Below, piece by piece: positions 33,956 to 43,098 of a DNA stretch of 49,649 bases. Source of the DNA: Snowella sp. (GTDB lineage Bacteria > Cyanobacteriota > Cyanobacteriia > Cyanobacteriales > Microcystaceae). The notes beneath the pieces were generated by a model, which saw only the letters and a list, made by a program, of their open reading frames with translations, was not told the DNA's origin and made no database searches. Each line of letters begins with the position of its first letter. The stretch's first letter is position 1. The stretch covers positions 17,802-67,450 of the forward strand of contig QBMS01000008.1 in assembly GCA_003249095.1 (NCBI GenBank), in the 5' to 3' direction. Position numbers and translations under genes: made by a program.

Positions 33956-36847
33956 TTAGGCAGGATGTTGCTTTAAAACGTGGGCTAGATATTTTCCTGT
34001 ATAGGATTTCGGATTTTTGGCCACTGTTTCAGGAGTGCCGATCGCCATCAGTTCTCCCCCGCGATCGCCGCCTTCGGGGCCGAGATCAATCACCCAATCA
34101 CTACAGCGAATCACATCTAGATTGTGTTCAATGACGAGAATCGAATTTCCCTTATCAACCAAGCGTTGCAAAATATTGAGTAAATGGTGGACATCATAGA
34201 ACGATAAACCCGTTGTCGGTTCATCAATCAGATAGAGGGTTTTGCCTGTGGCTCGACGGGATAATTCACTGGCTAACTTGACCCGTTGGGCTTCCCCCCC
34301 TGATAAAGTGGGAGCGGGTTGTCCTAATTTCACATAGCCTAAACCCACATCCACCAAGGTTTGTAAGCGACTGACCGCACGGGGAATATTTTCAAAAATT
34401 TGCAGGGCTTCTTCGGCAGTTAATCCCAGCACATCGGCGATCGATAAACCCTTGTATTTCACCTGTAAGGTTTCGCGGTTATATCTCGCGCCTTTGCACA
34501 CATCGCACTGCACATAGACATCGGGCAAAAAGTTCATCTCGATGACGTTAACCCCTTGACCGAGACAGGCTTCACAGCGTCCACCCTTGACGTTAAAGGA
34601 AAATTGTCCTGCTTTGTACCCCCTAGCTTTGGCTTCGATGGTTTGGGTGAAAATTTCTCGAATGGAGTCAAAAATTCCCGTATAGGTCGCAGGATTGGAA
34701 CGGGGGGTGCGGCCAATGGGAGACTGGTCAATGACAATCACCTTATCGATCGCCTCTAGACCTTTAATTTCCCCTAAATTTTTAGGTAAGGGAATAAGAC
34801 GGGTTAAATGGTGTTGCAGAGCAGGATAGAGTAACTTGTTAATCAGGGTCGATTTGCCTGAGCCAGAAACCCCCGTAATCGACACTAATTGACCGAGGGG
34901 AATCTCGACATCAATATTTTGTAAATTATTTTGATGGCAATTTTTGAGTTGCAAGGATAAACCGTTACCATGCCGACGGGTTGCAGGAGTGGCGATCGCT
35001 TCTCTACCCGATAGATAGGCCCCTGTCAGCGATCGTTTACTTTTCAGGAGCGTTTTGAGATCTCCTTGACAAACAATTTCTCCCCCATGAACCCCTGCTT
35101 TGGGGCCAATATCCACTAAATGATCAGCCATGCGAATGGTATCTTCATCATGCTCCACCACAATGAGCGTATTGCCTAAATCCCGCAATCTTTTGAGGGT
35201 TTCGAGTAACCGTCCGTTATCCCGTTGATGCAAACCAATACTGGGTTCATCCAAGACATACAAAACCCCTGTTAAACCCGAACCAATTTGGGTTGCCAGG
35301 CGAATGCGTTGAGCTTCTCCTCCCGAAAGGGTCATGGCGGCACGGTCTAGGGTTAGATAATCTAGTCCCACATCCATCAGAAATTGCAATCTGGATTTGA
35401 TTTCCTTGAGGGCCAATTCTCCAATCAGAGCTTGACGGTTCGTCAACTCTAACTGATTAATGCGCTGGATACTTTCTCGGATGGAAACACTGGTTAGGTC
35501 ACTGATCCTGTATTGACCCAAGCGAACGGCCAGGGCTTCGGGTTTCAATCGTTTCGCTTGGCAGGTTTCGCAGGGTTGATGGACAATATATTTTTCGAGT
35601 TTTTGTTTAATAACATCGGAAGTCGTGTCTTGATAGTTACGATCTAAGATATTTAAAACCCCTGCAAAATTGCGAAAATAGCCTTTTCTTTCCTGATAAC
35701 GGGAATCTTCTTCAAACCAAATCGGTTCTTCGCTTCCATAGAGCAAAATATGTTTTTGTTCGTCGGTTAATTTTTGCCAGGGAGTGTGCAGATTGAAGCC
35801 AAAAGCTTGCCCTAATCCATGCAAGAGCGACAAGTAATAGGAGTTATCTTTTTCTGACCAAGGCGCGATCGCGGAATAGAGGGGTTGGGACGGATCGGGA
35901 ACGACCAGATCGGCGGAAAAGGTGCGAGAATTCCCTAAACCGTGACACTGGGGACAGGCTCCGTAGGGAGAATTAAAGGAAAAAAGACGGGGGGATAATT
36001 CATCCATTACGCCCCCATGTTCGGGACAGGCAAAGTTTTCCGAAAAGACAATTTCTTTGCTTTCAGGCTGATCAAAAAAGGTGTTTTTTTCGTCGGATTC
36101 GGTTGTTGTCTTTTCTTCTAAATCGCTCAAAATTTCAATGATTGCTGTCCCTTCTGCCTGTTTTAAACAAGTGCTGAGGGAATCGGTTAATCGTTCTTCT
36201 AATCCTGGTTTTTTGATTAAACGATCAATCACAATTTCAATGTGGTGAGCCTGATTTTTCTTTAATTCAATGGAATCGGAAAGTTCCCTCACTTCGCCAT
36301 TAATTCTGACCCGTACAAATCCCTGGGAGGCTAAACTTGATAGTAATTGAACATGGGTTCCTTTTTTGCCTTTAACAACGGGAGCGAGGATCTGAAACTT
36401 GGTTTTATCGGGCAAAGCCATCACCCGATCGCACATTTCATCAATGGTTTGAGGGGCAATATTGCGATCGCAGTGGGGACAATGGGGACTTCCCGCCCGT
36501 CCGAAAAGTAAGCGTAAATAGTCGTAAATTTCCGTAACTGTGCCAACGGTAGAGCGGGGATTGTGGGAAGTGGATTTTTGGTCAATGGAAATAGCAGGAC
36601 TCAACCCTTCGATCGCGTCCACATCGGGTTTATCGAGTTGTCCTAAAAATTGCCGTGCGTAGGAACTGAGGGATTCCACGTATCGCCGTTGTCCTTCTGC
36701 AAAGATGGTATCAAAGGCCAAGGAAGACTTTCCCGAACCTGATACGCCCGTGAAGACAATGATGCGATCGCGGGGCAGGTCTAGATCGACGTTTTTTAAA
36801 TTGTGCTGTCTGGCTCCTCGGATGCGGATAGTATTGAGGTCGGGCAT
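33956..36847 (-). CDS. uvrA: UvrABC excision repair ATPase UvrA
   Basis: The damage-scanning ATPase of nucleotide excision repair, working as a dimer that loads UvrB. Two ABC-type ATPase modules are seen: VFTGVSGSGKSSLAFDTIF near the N-terminus with TLSGGEAQRIRLATQIGSGL later, and SITGVSGSGKSTLINKLLY with TLSGGEAQRVKLASELS. Zinc-binding cysteines are CPHCDR, ACPQCHGLG and CEACLGQG...CDVCKGARYN. At 963 aa it is full length, starting MPDLNTIRIRGARQHNLKNV as in the family. Confidence 0.97.
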   Translation of the reverse strand: MPDLNTIRIRGARQHNLKNVDLDLPRDRIIVFTGVSGSGKSSLAFDTIFAEGQRRYVESLSSYARQFLGQLDKPDVDAIEGLSPAISIDQKSTSHNPRSTVGTVTEIYDYLRLLFGRAGSPHCPHCDRNIAPQTIDEMCDRVMALPDKTKFQILAPVVKGKKGTHVQLLSSLASQGFVRVRINGEVRELSDSIELKKNQAHHIEIVIDRLIKKPGLEERLTDSLSTCLKQAEGTAIIEILSDLEEKTTTESDEKNTFFDQPESKEIVFSENFACPEHGGVMDELSPRLFSFNSPYGACPQCHGLGNSRTFSADLVVPDPSQPLYSAIAPWSEKDNSYYLSLLHGLGQAFGFNLHTPWQKLTDEQKHILLYGSEEPIWFEEDSRYQERKGYFRNFAGVLNILDRNYQDTTSDVIKQKLEKYIVHQPCETCQAKRLKPEALAVRLGQYRISDLTSVSIRESIQRINQLELTNRQALIGELALKEIKSRLQFLMDVGLDYLTLDRAAMTLSGGEAQRIRLATQIGSGLTGVLYVLDEPSIGLHQRDNGRLLETLKRLRDLGNTLIVVEHDEDTIRMADHLVDIGPKAGVHGGEIVCQGDLKTLLKSKRSLTGAYLSGREAIATPATRRHGNGLSLQLKNCHQNNLQNIDVEIPLGQLVSITGVSGSGKSTLINKLLYPALQHHLTRLIPLPKNLGEIKGLEAIDKVIVIDQSPIGRTPRSNPATYTGIFDSIREIFTQTIEAKARGYKAGQFSFNVKGGRCEACLGQGVNVIEMNFLPDVYVQCDVCKGARYNRETLQVKYKGLSIADVLGLTAEEALQIFENIPRAVSRLQTLVDVGLGYVKLGQPAPTLSGGEAQRVKLASELSRRATGKTLYLIDEPTTGLSFYDVHHLLNILQRLVDKGNSILVIEHNLDVIRCSDWVIDLGPEGGDRGGELMAIGTPETVAKNPKSYTGKYLAHVLKQHPA

Positions 36848-36973
36848 GGATGATGGGACTTAATGTTTCTACACGATTCTAACCGTACTTTCGGCAATTT
36901 GCCAGATAATACTGATATACTTTCTCAAAAGTTCTGGCACTTCAGTAATAATACGGAGTTCAATGGGGAAAAT

Positions 36974-37927
36974 TTAAAAACACGCATTCTTTCTTTTCTG
37001 CAAAATCATCAGCAGTTTTTCAAAATTTTCAGGTAAGGGCGCGATCGCCGAAATCAATTCTCCTGTAACGGGATGAATCAGGCTTAATTGATGGGCATGG
37101 AGAGCTTGCCCCGATAAATTAACTCCCAAGGAATGGCCCGAACTATAGACAGGATCACCCACAATCGGTAATCCCAATTGCTTACTGTGAACCCGAATTT
37201 GATGAGTACGCCCCGTTTCTAGGCGAAATTCCATCAGGGTATAATTTCCCAGGCGTTCCAAAATTTGCCAATGGGTAACGGCTTCTCGTCCGCCTTTTTC
37301 CACTGAGATAATGGCCATTCTTTGGCGATCATACGGACAACGACCGATCGGTAAATCTACGGTTCCCGTGTCCGTTTTCGGTGTACCGTAAACAATGCCC
37401 CAATAAACCCGTTGGGCAGTTTTCGCTTTGAGTTGAGCTTGTAGGTGCTGGAATGCCTGATCGGTTTTAGCCACCACGATCGCGCCTGTGGTATCTTTAT
37501 CCAAACGATGGACGATGCCTGGCCGTTCAACTCCCCCAATGCCCGTTAAATCAGGACAGTGGGCCAACAGTGCGTTAACGAGCGTCCCATCTGCATGACC
37601 CGCAGAAGGATGCACCACCATCCCCGCAGGTTTATTGAGAATAATCAGGGAACTATCTTCATAGAGAATATCCAAGGGAATATTTTCGGCTTCCACGAGC
37701 AACGGTTGCACGACGGGAATGGTTACCACCACGCGATCGCCCTGGTGAATTTTGTGTTGTTTTTCCCCACAGACCTGCCCATTGATTTGAACCTGTCCCT
37801 GATCAATCAGTTTTTGTAACCGCGATCGGGACAAATCCGCCAACTGGGAAGACAACCATCGGTCTAACCGTTCCGTTCCCTGTTCAACGTGTAATTCAAT
37901 CACATTCTCCAAAATTTGCTCTTTCAC
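36974..37927 (-). CDS. RluA/RluD-family rRNA pseudouridine synthase
   Basis: It isomerises uridines in 23S rRNA. An N-terminal S4 RNA-binding domain (DRWLSSQLADLSRSRLQKLI) precedes the catalytic domain, with the Asp-bearing motif GIVHRLDKDTTGAIVVAK near residue 140, and RTHQIRVHSKQLGLPIVGDP further on. At 317 aa it matches RluD-type enzymes. It starts 6 bp after the glgA stop on the same strand, so the two are probably one transcript with glgA first. Confidence 0.93.
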   Translation of the reverse strand: MKEQILENVIELHVEQGTERLDRWLSSQLADLSRSRLQKLIDQGQVQINGQVCGEKQHKIHQGDRVVVTIPVVQPLLVEAENIPLDILYEDSSLIILNKPAGMVVHPSAGHADGTLVNALLAHCPDLTGIGGVERPGIVHRLDKDTTGAIVVAKTDQAFQHLQAQLKAKTAQRVYWGIVYGTPKTDTGTVDLPIGRCPYDRQRMAIISVEKGGREAVTHWQILERLGNYTLMEFRLETGRTHQIRVHSKQLGLPIVGDPVYSSGHSLGVNLSGQALHAHQLSLIHPVTGELISAIAPLPENFEKLLMILQKRKNACF

Positions 37928-37933
37928 CTGAAA

Positions 37934-39409
37934 TTATTTGTACCGAATATAGTCATAAATCCCCACATACTGTTGCCCTGGATGATTCCAAGAATAGTCA
38001 TAGTTCATGCCCTGCAAGGCAAGTTGACGGAATAGCTTGGGACTTTTTTCATAGAGATCGATCGCCCGTCCTAACGCTGATTCTAACCCCATTTCGTTGG
38101 GATCATTAAACACAAAACCATTGCGCTCTTCGGGTAAATGTTCTGGATCGTAATCCCAGTCAAACACCGTGTTCACCAATCCCCCCACCGCTCTCACAAC
38201 GGGAACTGCTCCATAGCGCAGACCAATCATTTGCGTTAAACCGCAGGGTTCATAATTACTGGGAACCACGATAATATCGGCGGCGGCGTAGATTAAATGG
38301 GATAATTCTTCATTAAAACCGAGTTCCAGATGAATGTTTTTATTAGTTGTTAAATAATTTTTTTCATGCCAGAATTTAAGATTGAGTCTTTGTTCCGTCG
38401 CTGACCCTAAGAGAACAAATTGACAGCCTTTTCCGAGGGAATAATACATGGAATGGTGAACCAGGGGAACACCCTTTTGTTCATCTAATCGACCAATGAA
38501 ACAAACCAACGGTTTATTGGAAACTTCTAGTCCCAATCTTTCCTGTAAATCCTTTTTATTTTTCGCTTTTTCGTCAAAGGTATCAATATCGTAGGGATGG
38601 GCAATGAATTTATCCAGCATGGGATTCCAGACTTCATAATCAATGCCATTGAGAACCCCCCCAAACTTGTTTTGATGGATTTCTAGGGTACTGCTTAAGC
38701 CATAGCTAATATCCGTAAAACGCGCTTCCCAAGCATGGTGGGGCGAAACCGTATTCACAAAATTAGAATAAACAATTCCCCCTTTCATGAAATTAATCGC
38801 ACCGTGATTAAAATTATCTTGTAATCGATCTTGCTGATAATAATAGGCTTCGTTATTTAAACCCGTTCCTCGGAGGGCATTAATTCCTGAAATTCCCTGG
38901 TGTTTAAAGTTATGAATGGTATAACAAACTCGTTGAGTTCCCATACCATGATATTTATAAATTTCAAATAACATCACAGGAATTAACCCTGTTTGCCAGT
39001 CATGACAATGGATGACATCGGGGCGTTTATTCGTAATGTGTAAAAATTCGATCGCCGCCTTACTAAAAAAGGCAAAACGCATATCATCATCTCTCGCACC
39101 GTAGTAATGGCCACGATCAAAATAATTTTCAGCAGAATGGGGACGGATAAAGAAACAGAGACTTCCATGCACCCAACCGCAAAAAACTGCGCAATGAACC
39201 GCCTGACCATCCCAAGGCACAAAAAGATCGCGATAGGCTTCATGGAGTCCCCAGATATGGTCGTAGCGCATACAGTCATACATGGGCAGAATCAGTTCAA
39301 CGCAATGGCCGCGAAGTTGCAATTCTCGACTCAGCCCATAGACCACATCTCCCAACCCCCCCGCTTTAATGGCAGGAGCGCATTCCGAGGCAATTTGAAC
39401 AATATACAT
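37934..39409 (-). CDS. glgA: Glycogen synthase (ADP-glucose, GT5)
   Basis: It extends alpha-1,4-glucan from ADP-glucose to store photosynthate. The N-terminal MYIVQIASECAPAIKAGGLG contains the KAGGLGD ADP-glucose site, and the second Rossmann domain has LVCFIGRLDEQKGVPL and the PSNYEPCGLTQMIGLRYGAV motif. The length of 491 aa is close to Synechocystis Sll1393 rather than the shorter Sll0945, as I remember them. Cyanobacteria usually have two glgA genes; only one is here. It is divergent from the CBS-HEPN gene. Confidence 0.95.
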   Translation of the reverse strand: MYIVQIASECAPAIKAGGLGDVVYGLSRELQLRGHCVELILPMYDCMRYDHIWGLHEAYRDLFVPWDGQAVHCAVFCGWVHGSLCFFIRPHSAENYFDRGHYYGARDDDMRFAFFSKAAIEFLHITNKRPDVIHCHDWQTGLIPVMLFEIYKYHGMGTQRVCYTIHNFKHQGISGINALRGTGLNNEAYYYQQDRLQDNFNHGAINFMKGGIVYSNFVNTVSPHHAWEARFTDISYGLSSTLEIHQNKFGGVLNGIDYEVWNPMLDKFIAHPYDIDTFDEKAKNKKDLQERLGLEVSNKPLVCFIGRLDEQKGVPLVHHSMYYSLGKGCQFVLLGSATEQRLNLKFWHEKNYLTTNKNIHLELGFNEELSHLIYAAADIIVVPSNYEPCGLTQMIGLRYGAVPVVRAVGGLVNTVFDWDYDPEHLPEERNGFVFNDPNEMGLESALGRAIDLYEKSPKLFRQLALQGMNYDYSWNHPGQQYVGIYDYIRYK

Positions 39410-39778
39410 ACTATCTCCTGATTACTGAATAAAATTTAAAATAATTTGTTTTATGGATTATGTGTATTGTCCTCTATTTTTGCAACAATTCTTCAAAAGC
39501 TATCCCTGAAAAAATCCATTCGTTTAGGAATGGTTCAGAACAATGAGTCTGCCTAATCAAAGGAAAATCTGGTTTTTAAACCAATTTTAATAACAAACTT
39601 AGCTGTTTTAGGGAAGGGAGAATGATTCATTATGATTAAGCTAAAGTTGAATCAAAATTTTTTCAAAATAAATGCTTTTTCAAGGAAAAAGTTTAGGCGA
39701 TCACCAAGGATACTTTATAATCTTTGCAAATATTTTTAATGATAGTAGAGATTTTTCGCTTAACCAAGGAACCGTTAG
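39410..39778. other. Gap of 369 bp between glgA and the CBS-HEPN gene
   Basis: Divergent intergenic DNA, AT-rich, probably holding both promoters. A short palindrome GGTTTTTAAACC is near 39571. No gene, terminator or RNA is evident. Confidence 0.45.
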
Positions 39779-40576
39779 ATGAAACAATTAAAGTCGCGAT
39801 CGCAAGACCTCCGCAGTTTATTTGAAAATAGTATCACCATTGAATATGTGGCTGAACCCTTAAAAGCCGTTAATGCCAACCTATCTATCCAGGAAATTTT
39901 TGCTTGGATGCAGGAGCAGGATTTTGATGTGGTAGGGATTGAAACTGAGGGAATCGTGACGGGTTATTTAGAAAAAAATAATTTAACCCATCAAAGTTCA
40001 GGAAAGTGTAAAAACCATGAAAAAGCCTTTCTTCCCCAGGATTTAATTGCCATTTCTACCCCTCTGATTAAACTCCTTCCCCTATTACAAAATAAAACTC
40101 GTCTATTTATCTTAGATTGCAACTCTGTCACGGGAATCGTTACCCAAGGAGATTTACAAAAATCCCCTGTCCGAATGCTTTTATTTAGTTTGGTGACCCT
40201 CTTGGAAATGAATTTATTACGCATTATTCGTCTGTATTACTTTCCCGATTCCCTATCCAATATTTTAACCGAAGAACGTTTAAAGACGGCCCATAAATTA
40301 TTACAAGAAAGTCGCGATCGCAACGAAGCTACCGATCTATTAGATTATCTGCAATTCTGTGATAAACGGGATTTGATTTTACACCATCCTGACCTAATCA
40401 AAAAACTAGAATTAAAATCAAAAAGTTCAGGGGAAAGATTTTTAAAGAATGCCGAAAAACTACGCAATAAACTAGCCCATGCCCAGGATTTAGTCGGCGG
40501 CTCTTCCTGGTTTGAATTAATTTCCCTAGCCGAAGGTTTAGAAAAATTATTGATTTTATGTGAACAAATTGAATAA
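39779..40576 (+). CDS. CBS-domain protein fused to a HEPN-like C-terminus
   Basis: Residues about 20-135 look like a CBS pair (VNANLSIQEIFAWMQEQDFD, GIVTGYLEKNNL, TRLFILDCNSVTGIVTQGDL), which usually senses adenine nucleotides. The C-terminal 110 residues are helical and end in KLRNKLAHAQDLV, an R-x4-H motif (Arg229, His234) of the HEPN superfamily close to Swt1-like HEPN domains, which are often RNases. A nucleotide-sensing RNase or RNA-binding regulator is plausible, but not shown. The 265-aa gene stands alone, and its stop overlaps the psaK terminator. Confidence 0.75.
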   Translation: MKQLKSRSQDLRSLFENSITIEYVAEPLKAVNANLSIQEIFAWMQEQDFDVVGIETEGIVTGYLEKNNLTHQSSGKCKNHEKAFLPQDLIAISTPLIKLLPLLQNKTRLFILDCNSVTGIVTQGDLQKSPVRMLLFSLVTLLEMNLLRIIRLYYFPDSLSNILTEERLKTAHKLLQESRDRNEATDLLDYLQFCDKRDLILHHPDLIKKLELKSKSSGERFLKNAEKLRNKLAHAQDLVGGSSWFELISLAEGLEKLLILCEQIE

Positions 40577-40617
40577 AAAAATACCCAGCAGTCAGAATTG
40601 TATCCATTGCCGAGTAT
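40575..40617 (-). terminator. Intrinsic terminator of psaK
   Basis: Stem ATACTCGGCA/TGCTGGGTAT (two G-U pairs, 40581-40590 with 40608-40617) followed on the minus strand by a run of six T, about 55 bp after the psaK stop. Confidence 0.7.
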
Positions 40618-40670
40618 CTTTTCCTGATTTCCAGTCTTCAGACTATTCAAATCATGCCAGAGAATTAATA

Positions 40671-40934
40671 TTAAAGTGCGCCTACATTGGCTAATCCTAA
40701 AATCACCGCCGCCCCTAAAACATGACCGAAGCTCATCGTTGCTAAGACTGCGGGTAATCCAAACCCACCGAACAAATTCGCAGAAGGCATAGCAGGGCCC
40801 ACACTGGGATACTTGATCGTAAACTTACCGAACGCGATCGCCAAAATATTACAAGCAATCATCACCCCCGCCACTGTGGGACTCCATTCCAGGGTTGCAG
40901 GGACACTTGTAGCGAGTAACAAAGTAGAATACAT
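40671..40934 (-). CDS. psaK: Photosystem I reaction centre subunit PsaK
   Basis: An 87-aa thylakoid protein with two transmembrane helices (about residues 20-40 and 58-82) and a glycine-rich stromal loop (YPSVGPAMPSANLFGGFGLP). It sits at the edge of PSI and helps bind antenna. ATG 40934 (MYSTLLLATSVPATLEWS) has GAGGAAG upstream and is the family start; an earlier in-frame ATG would add eight residues (MPYFEEDL) that do not belong. Confidence 0.95.
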   Translation of the reverse strand: MYSTLLLATSVPATLEWSPTVAGVMIACNILAIAFGKFTIKYPSVGPAMPSANLFGGFGLPAVLATMSFGHVLGAAVILGLANVGAL

Positions 40935-41045
40935 TAGATCTTCCTCAAAATAGGGCATATTAAGCCTTACATCTTAAAGGCCAACTCCCCCGTTGCAGAT
41001 AAATTTGTTGCAATACTTAATAAAATTTGTCTAAAAATTTTTTTG

Positions 41046-41073
41046 TTGCAGAAGTGTCCTTATTTGCTATGAT
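41046..41073 (+). promoter_or_regulatory. Promoter of tRNA-Ser
   Basis: TTGCAG (41046-41051), a 16-bp spacer and TATGAT (41068-41073), with the tRNA starting 16 bp further on. Confidence 0.65.
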
Positions 41074-41089
41074 AGATACTCGTTAGCTT

Positions 41090-41181
41090 GGAGAGATGGC
41101 TGAGTGGTTGAAAGCGGCAGCCTGCTAAGCTGTTGTACGAATCGTAAGACCGTACCGAGGGTTCGAATCCCTCTCTCTCCG
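41090..41181 (+). tRNA. trnS-GCU: tRNA-Ser (GCU)
   Basis: A 92-nt class II tRNA with acceptor stem GGAGAGA/TCTCTCC, anticodon loop CTGCTAA (anticodon GCT at 41124-41126, reading AGC/AGU), a long variable arm as in tRNA-Ser, T-loop GGTTCGAATCC and discriminator G. The CCA end is not encoded. Confidence 0.97.
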
Positions 41182-41392
41182 TATTTAATCCCCCCTATAT
41201 TTTGGGTTTGTCGAATTTCGCGATAATTTATCTCGGAGATGTGATAGCCTTTTCACTACTACCTAGCGTCAATTTGCGCTAGAGTAGCTTTTAACGGAAA
41301 TTTGGGGTAATAACTAAGACTTTTAACTCATGATTTAATCATAAAAGTTGGGTTTACCCTGAATTCATCATTATCTAAGTGAGGAGTAATCC

Positions 41393-42733
41393 ATGAGAAA
41401 ATCATTATTCAAAAAAAATCGTCAAATCAAATCACCGATTACCCTCAGCCTAGTTTTAACTAGCTTGAGTATGGGTTTTCTAACAGCCTGTGGTGGTGGC
41501 AATCAAACGGCAACTCAACCCACAACCGAAGGCTCTGCTGCTCCCAGTGCGACTACTGGTGCTGATGGCTTGAAATTAGGAGCCTTACTGCCTGCAACGG
41601 GAGATTTATCTTCCATTGGTCAAAATATGCCCGTTGCCGCCAAATTAGCCGTTGATACCATTAATGCTTGTGGTGGCGTTAACGGAAAACCCGTTACCCT
41701 CGTGGTTGAAGATGATCAAACCGATCCCACCGCAGGAGCTTCGGCGATGACCAAACTGGCTGAAGCAGACAAGGTTGCTGGAGTGATTGGTTCCTTTGCG
41801 AGCAGTGTTTCTAGTGCGGCTATTCCCATTGCGGTTAAAAATAAGGTGATGTTGGTTTCCCCAGGAAGCACTAGTCCTGTCTTTACGGATCAAGCTAAAA
41901 AAGGCGAGTTTCAAGGTTACTGGGCCCGTACCGCACCTCCTGACACCTATCAAGCCGCCGCCTTAGCCGCCCTGGCCGCTAAAAAAGGTCTCAAAAATAT
42001 TTCAACGGTTGTAATTAATAATGATTACGGCGTAGGGTTTGAGAAAGTGTTTGTGGAATCCGTTGCGAAAGACGGTGGCAAAATTCTTCATGGCGATAAA
42101 CCCGTCCGTTACGATCCCAAGGCCGCAACCCTCGATACGGAAGCAGGTCAAGCCTTTGCGGGTAAACCTAATGCGGTGGCCGCCGTGCTTTATGCCGATA
42201 CGGGAAGTGCGCTCTTGCAAGCAGCCTATAAACAGGGCTTAACCAAGGGGGTGATCATCCTCCTTACCGATGGGGTTTATTCTGAAGATTTTGTGAAAAA
42301 AGTGGGTAAAGATGCCGAAGGTAATTCGATTATTGCAGGGGCATTAGGGACTGTACCAGGTGCTAACGGTAAATCTTTAGAGGCTTTTAGCAAAACCTGG
42401 AAAGAAAAATCGGGTAAAGATGTGACCGCCTTTGTTCCCCATACCTACGATGCCGCTATTTTGATGATGTTAGCGGCTGAGGCAGCGAAAGCTAATACGG
42501 GTGAAGGGATTCAGAGCAAAATTCGGGAAGTTGCGGCGGGGCCTGGTGAAGAGGTGACAGATCCTTGCAAGGCACTGGCTTTAGTTAAAGAGGGTAAACC
42601 TGTTAACTATCAAGGGGCAAGCGGAAATGTGGATATTGATGCCAATGGGGATGTGGTTGGTAGCTATGATGTCTGGACGGTTAAACCTGATGGCACGTTA
42701 GCGGTCATTGATAAGGTTTCGCCTAAAACCTAG
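41393..42733 (+). CDS. Branched-chain/neutral amino-acid ABC binding lipoprotein, NatB-like
   Basis: A type I periplasmic binding protein (Leu/Ile/Val-binding fold). The lipobox SMGFLTACGGG (cysteine at about residue 33) predicts a lipid-anchored binding protein. Core motifs are LKLGALLPATGDLSSIGQNM, DTINACGGVNGKPV, DDQTDP and GVIGSFASSVS...LVSPGSTSP. It resembles NatB of the cyanobacterial N-I neutral amino acid transporter rather than the urea-binding UrtA. GAGGAG precedes the ATG. No permease or ATPase gene is adjacent, which is common for Nat subunits. Confidence 0.9.
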   Translation: MRKSLFKKNRQIKSPITLSLVLTSLSMGFLTACGGGNQTATQPTTEGSAAPSATTGADGLKLGALLPATGDLSSIGQNMPVAAKLAVDTINACGGVNGKPVTLVVEDDQTDPTAGASAMTKLAEADKVAGVIGSFASSVSSAAIPIAVKNKVMLVSPGSTSPVFTDQAKKGEFQGYWARTAPPDTYQAAALAALAAKKGLKNISTVVINNDYGVGFEKVFVESVAKDGGKILHGDKPVRYDPKAATLDTEAGQAFAGKPNAVAAVLYADTGSALLQAAYKQGLTKGVIILLTDGVYSEDFVKKVGKDAEGNSIIAGALGTVPGANGKSLEAFSKTWKEKSGKDVTAFVPHTYDAAILMMLAAEAAKANTGEGIQSKIREVAAGPGEEVTDPCKALALVKEGKPVNYQGASGNVDIDANGDVVGSYDVWTVKPDGTLAVIDKVSPKT

Positions 42734-42752
42734 TTTTGATCCTCGCTACCCC

Positions 42753-42922
42753 CCTTGATAAGCTACCGTGTACACACATCTTTTGCCCCCCCAGCCCCCC
42801 AACTTTGGGGGGAGATCGAAACTTTTGTGAGTTCAAAGTCCCCCAGAATTGGGGGATTTAGGGGGCTAGATAAGGTTAATAATAAAACCAAAGACTTGTG
42901 TGTACAAAGTAGCCTTGATAAG
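42753..42922. mobile_element. MITE-like element (150 bp) with 10-bp target duplication
   Basis: The element spans 42763-42912. Its ends are imperfect inverted repeats, CTACCGTGTACACACA on the left and CTACTTTGTACACACA on the right when reversed (14 of 16 match). It is flanked by the direct repeat CCTTGATAAG at 42753-42762 and 42913-42922, the expected target site duplication. The interior is a copy of the dispersed palindromic core (42785-42866). No transposase is encoded, so mobility would need an enzyme acting in trans. Confidence 0.8.
42785..42866. repeat. Dispersed palindromic repeat, copy 2
   Basis: It contains CCCCCCAACTTTGGGGGG and GTCCCCCAGAATTGGGGG then ATTTAGGGGGC, matching copy 1 at 6379-6455 in both arms but not in the spacer. 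Here the core lies inside the MITE-like element. Confidence 0.85.
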
Positions 42923-43098
42923 GGGAGCTTTTATTTTTTTCAAGGTAGCTAGGGAAATTCTCTGATTTTTCTAGGGTATATAGTCTGCCTTGAGGGATTT
43001 TTTATTTTAAGGTGATCCCCGACTCTGATAGACTTTGACTGATAACAAAAAAAGATCCAGTCTAGGAAAACTTAATCAGCAATTGGGAGGATTAACTC

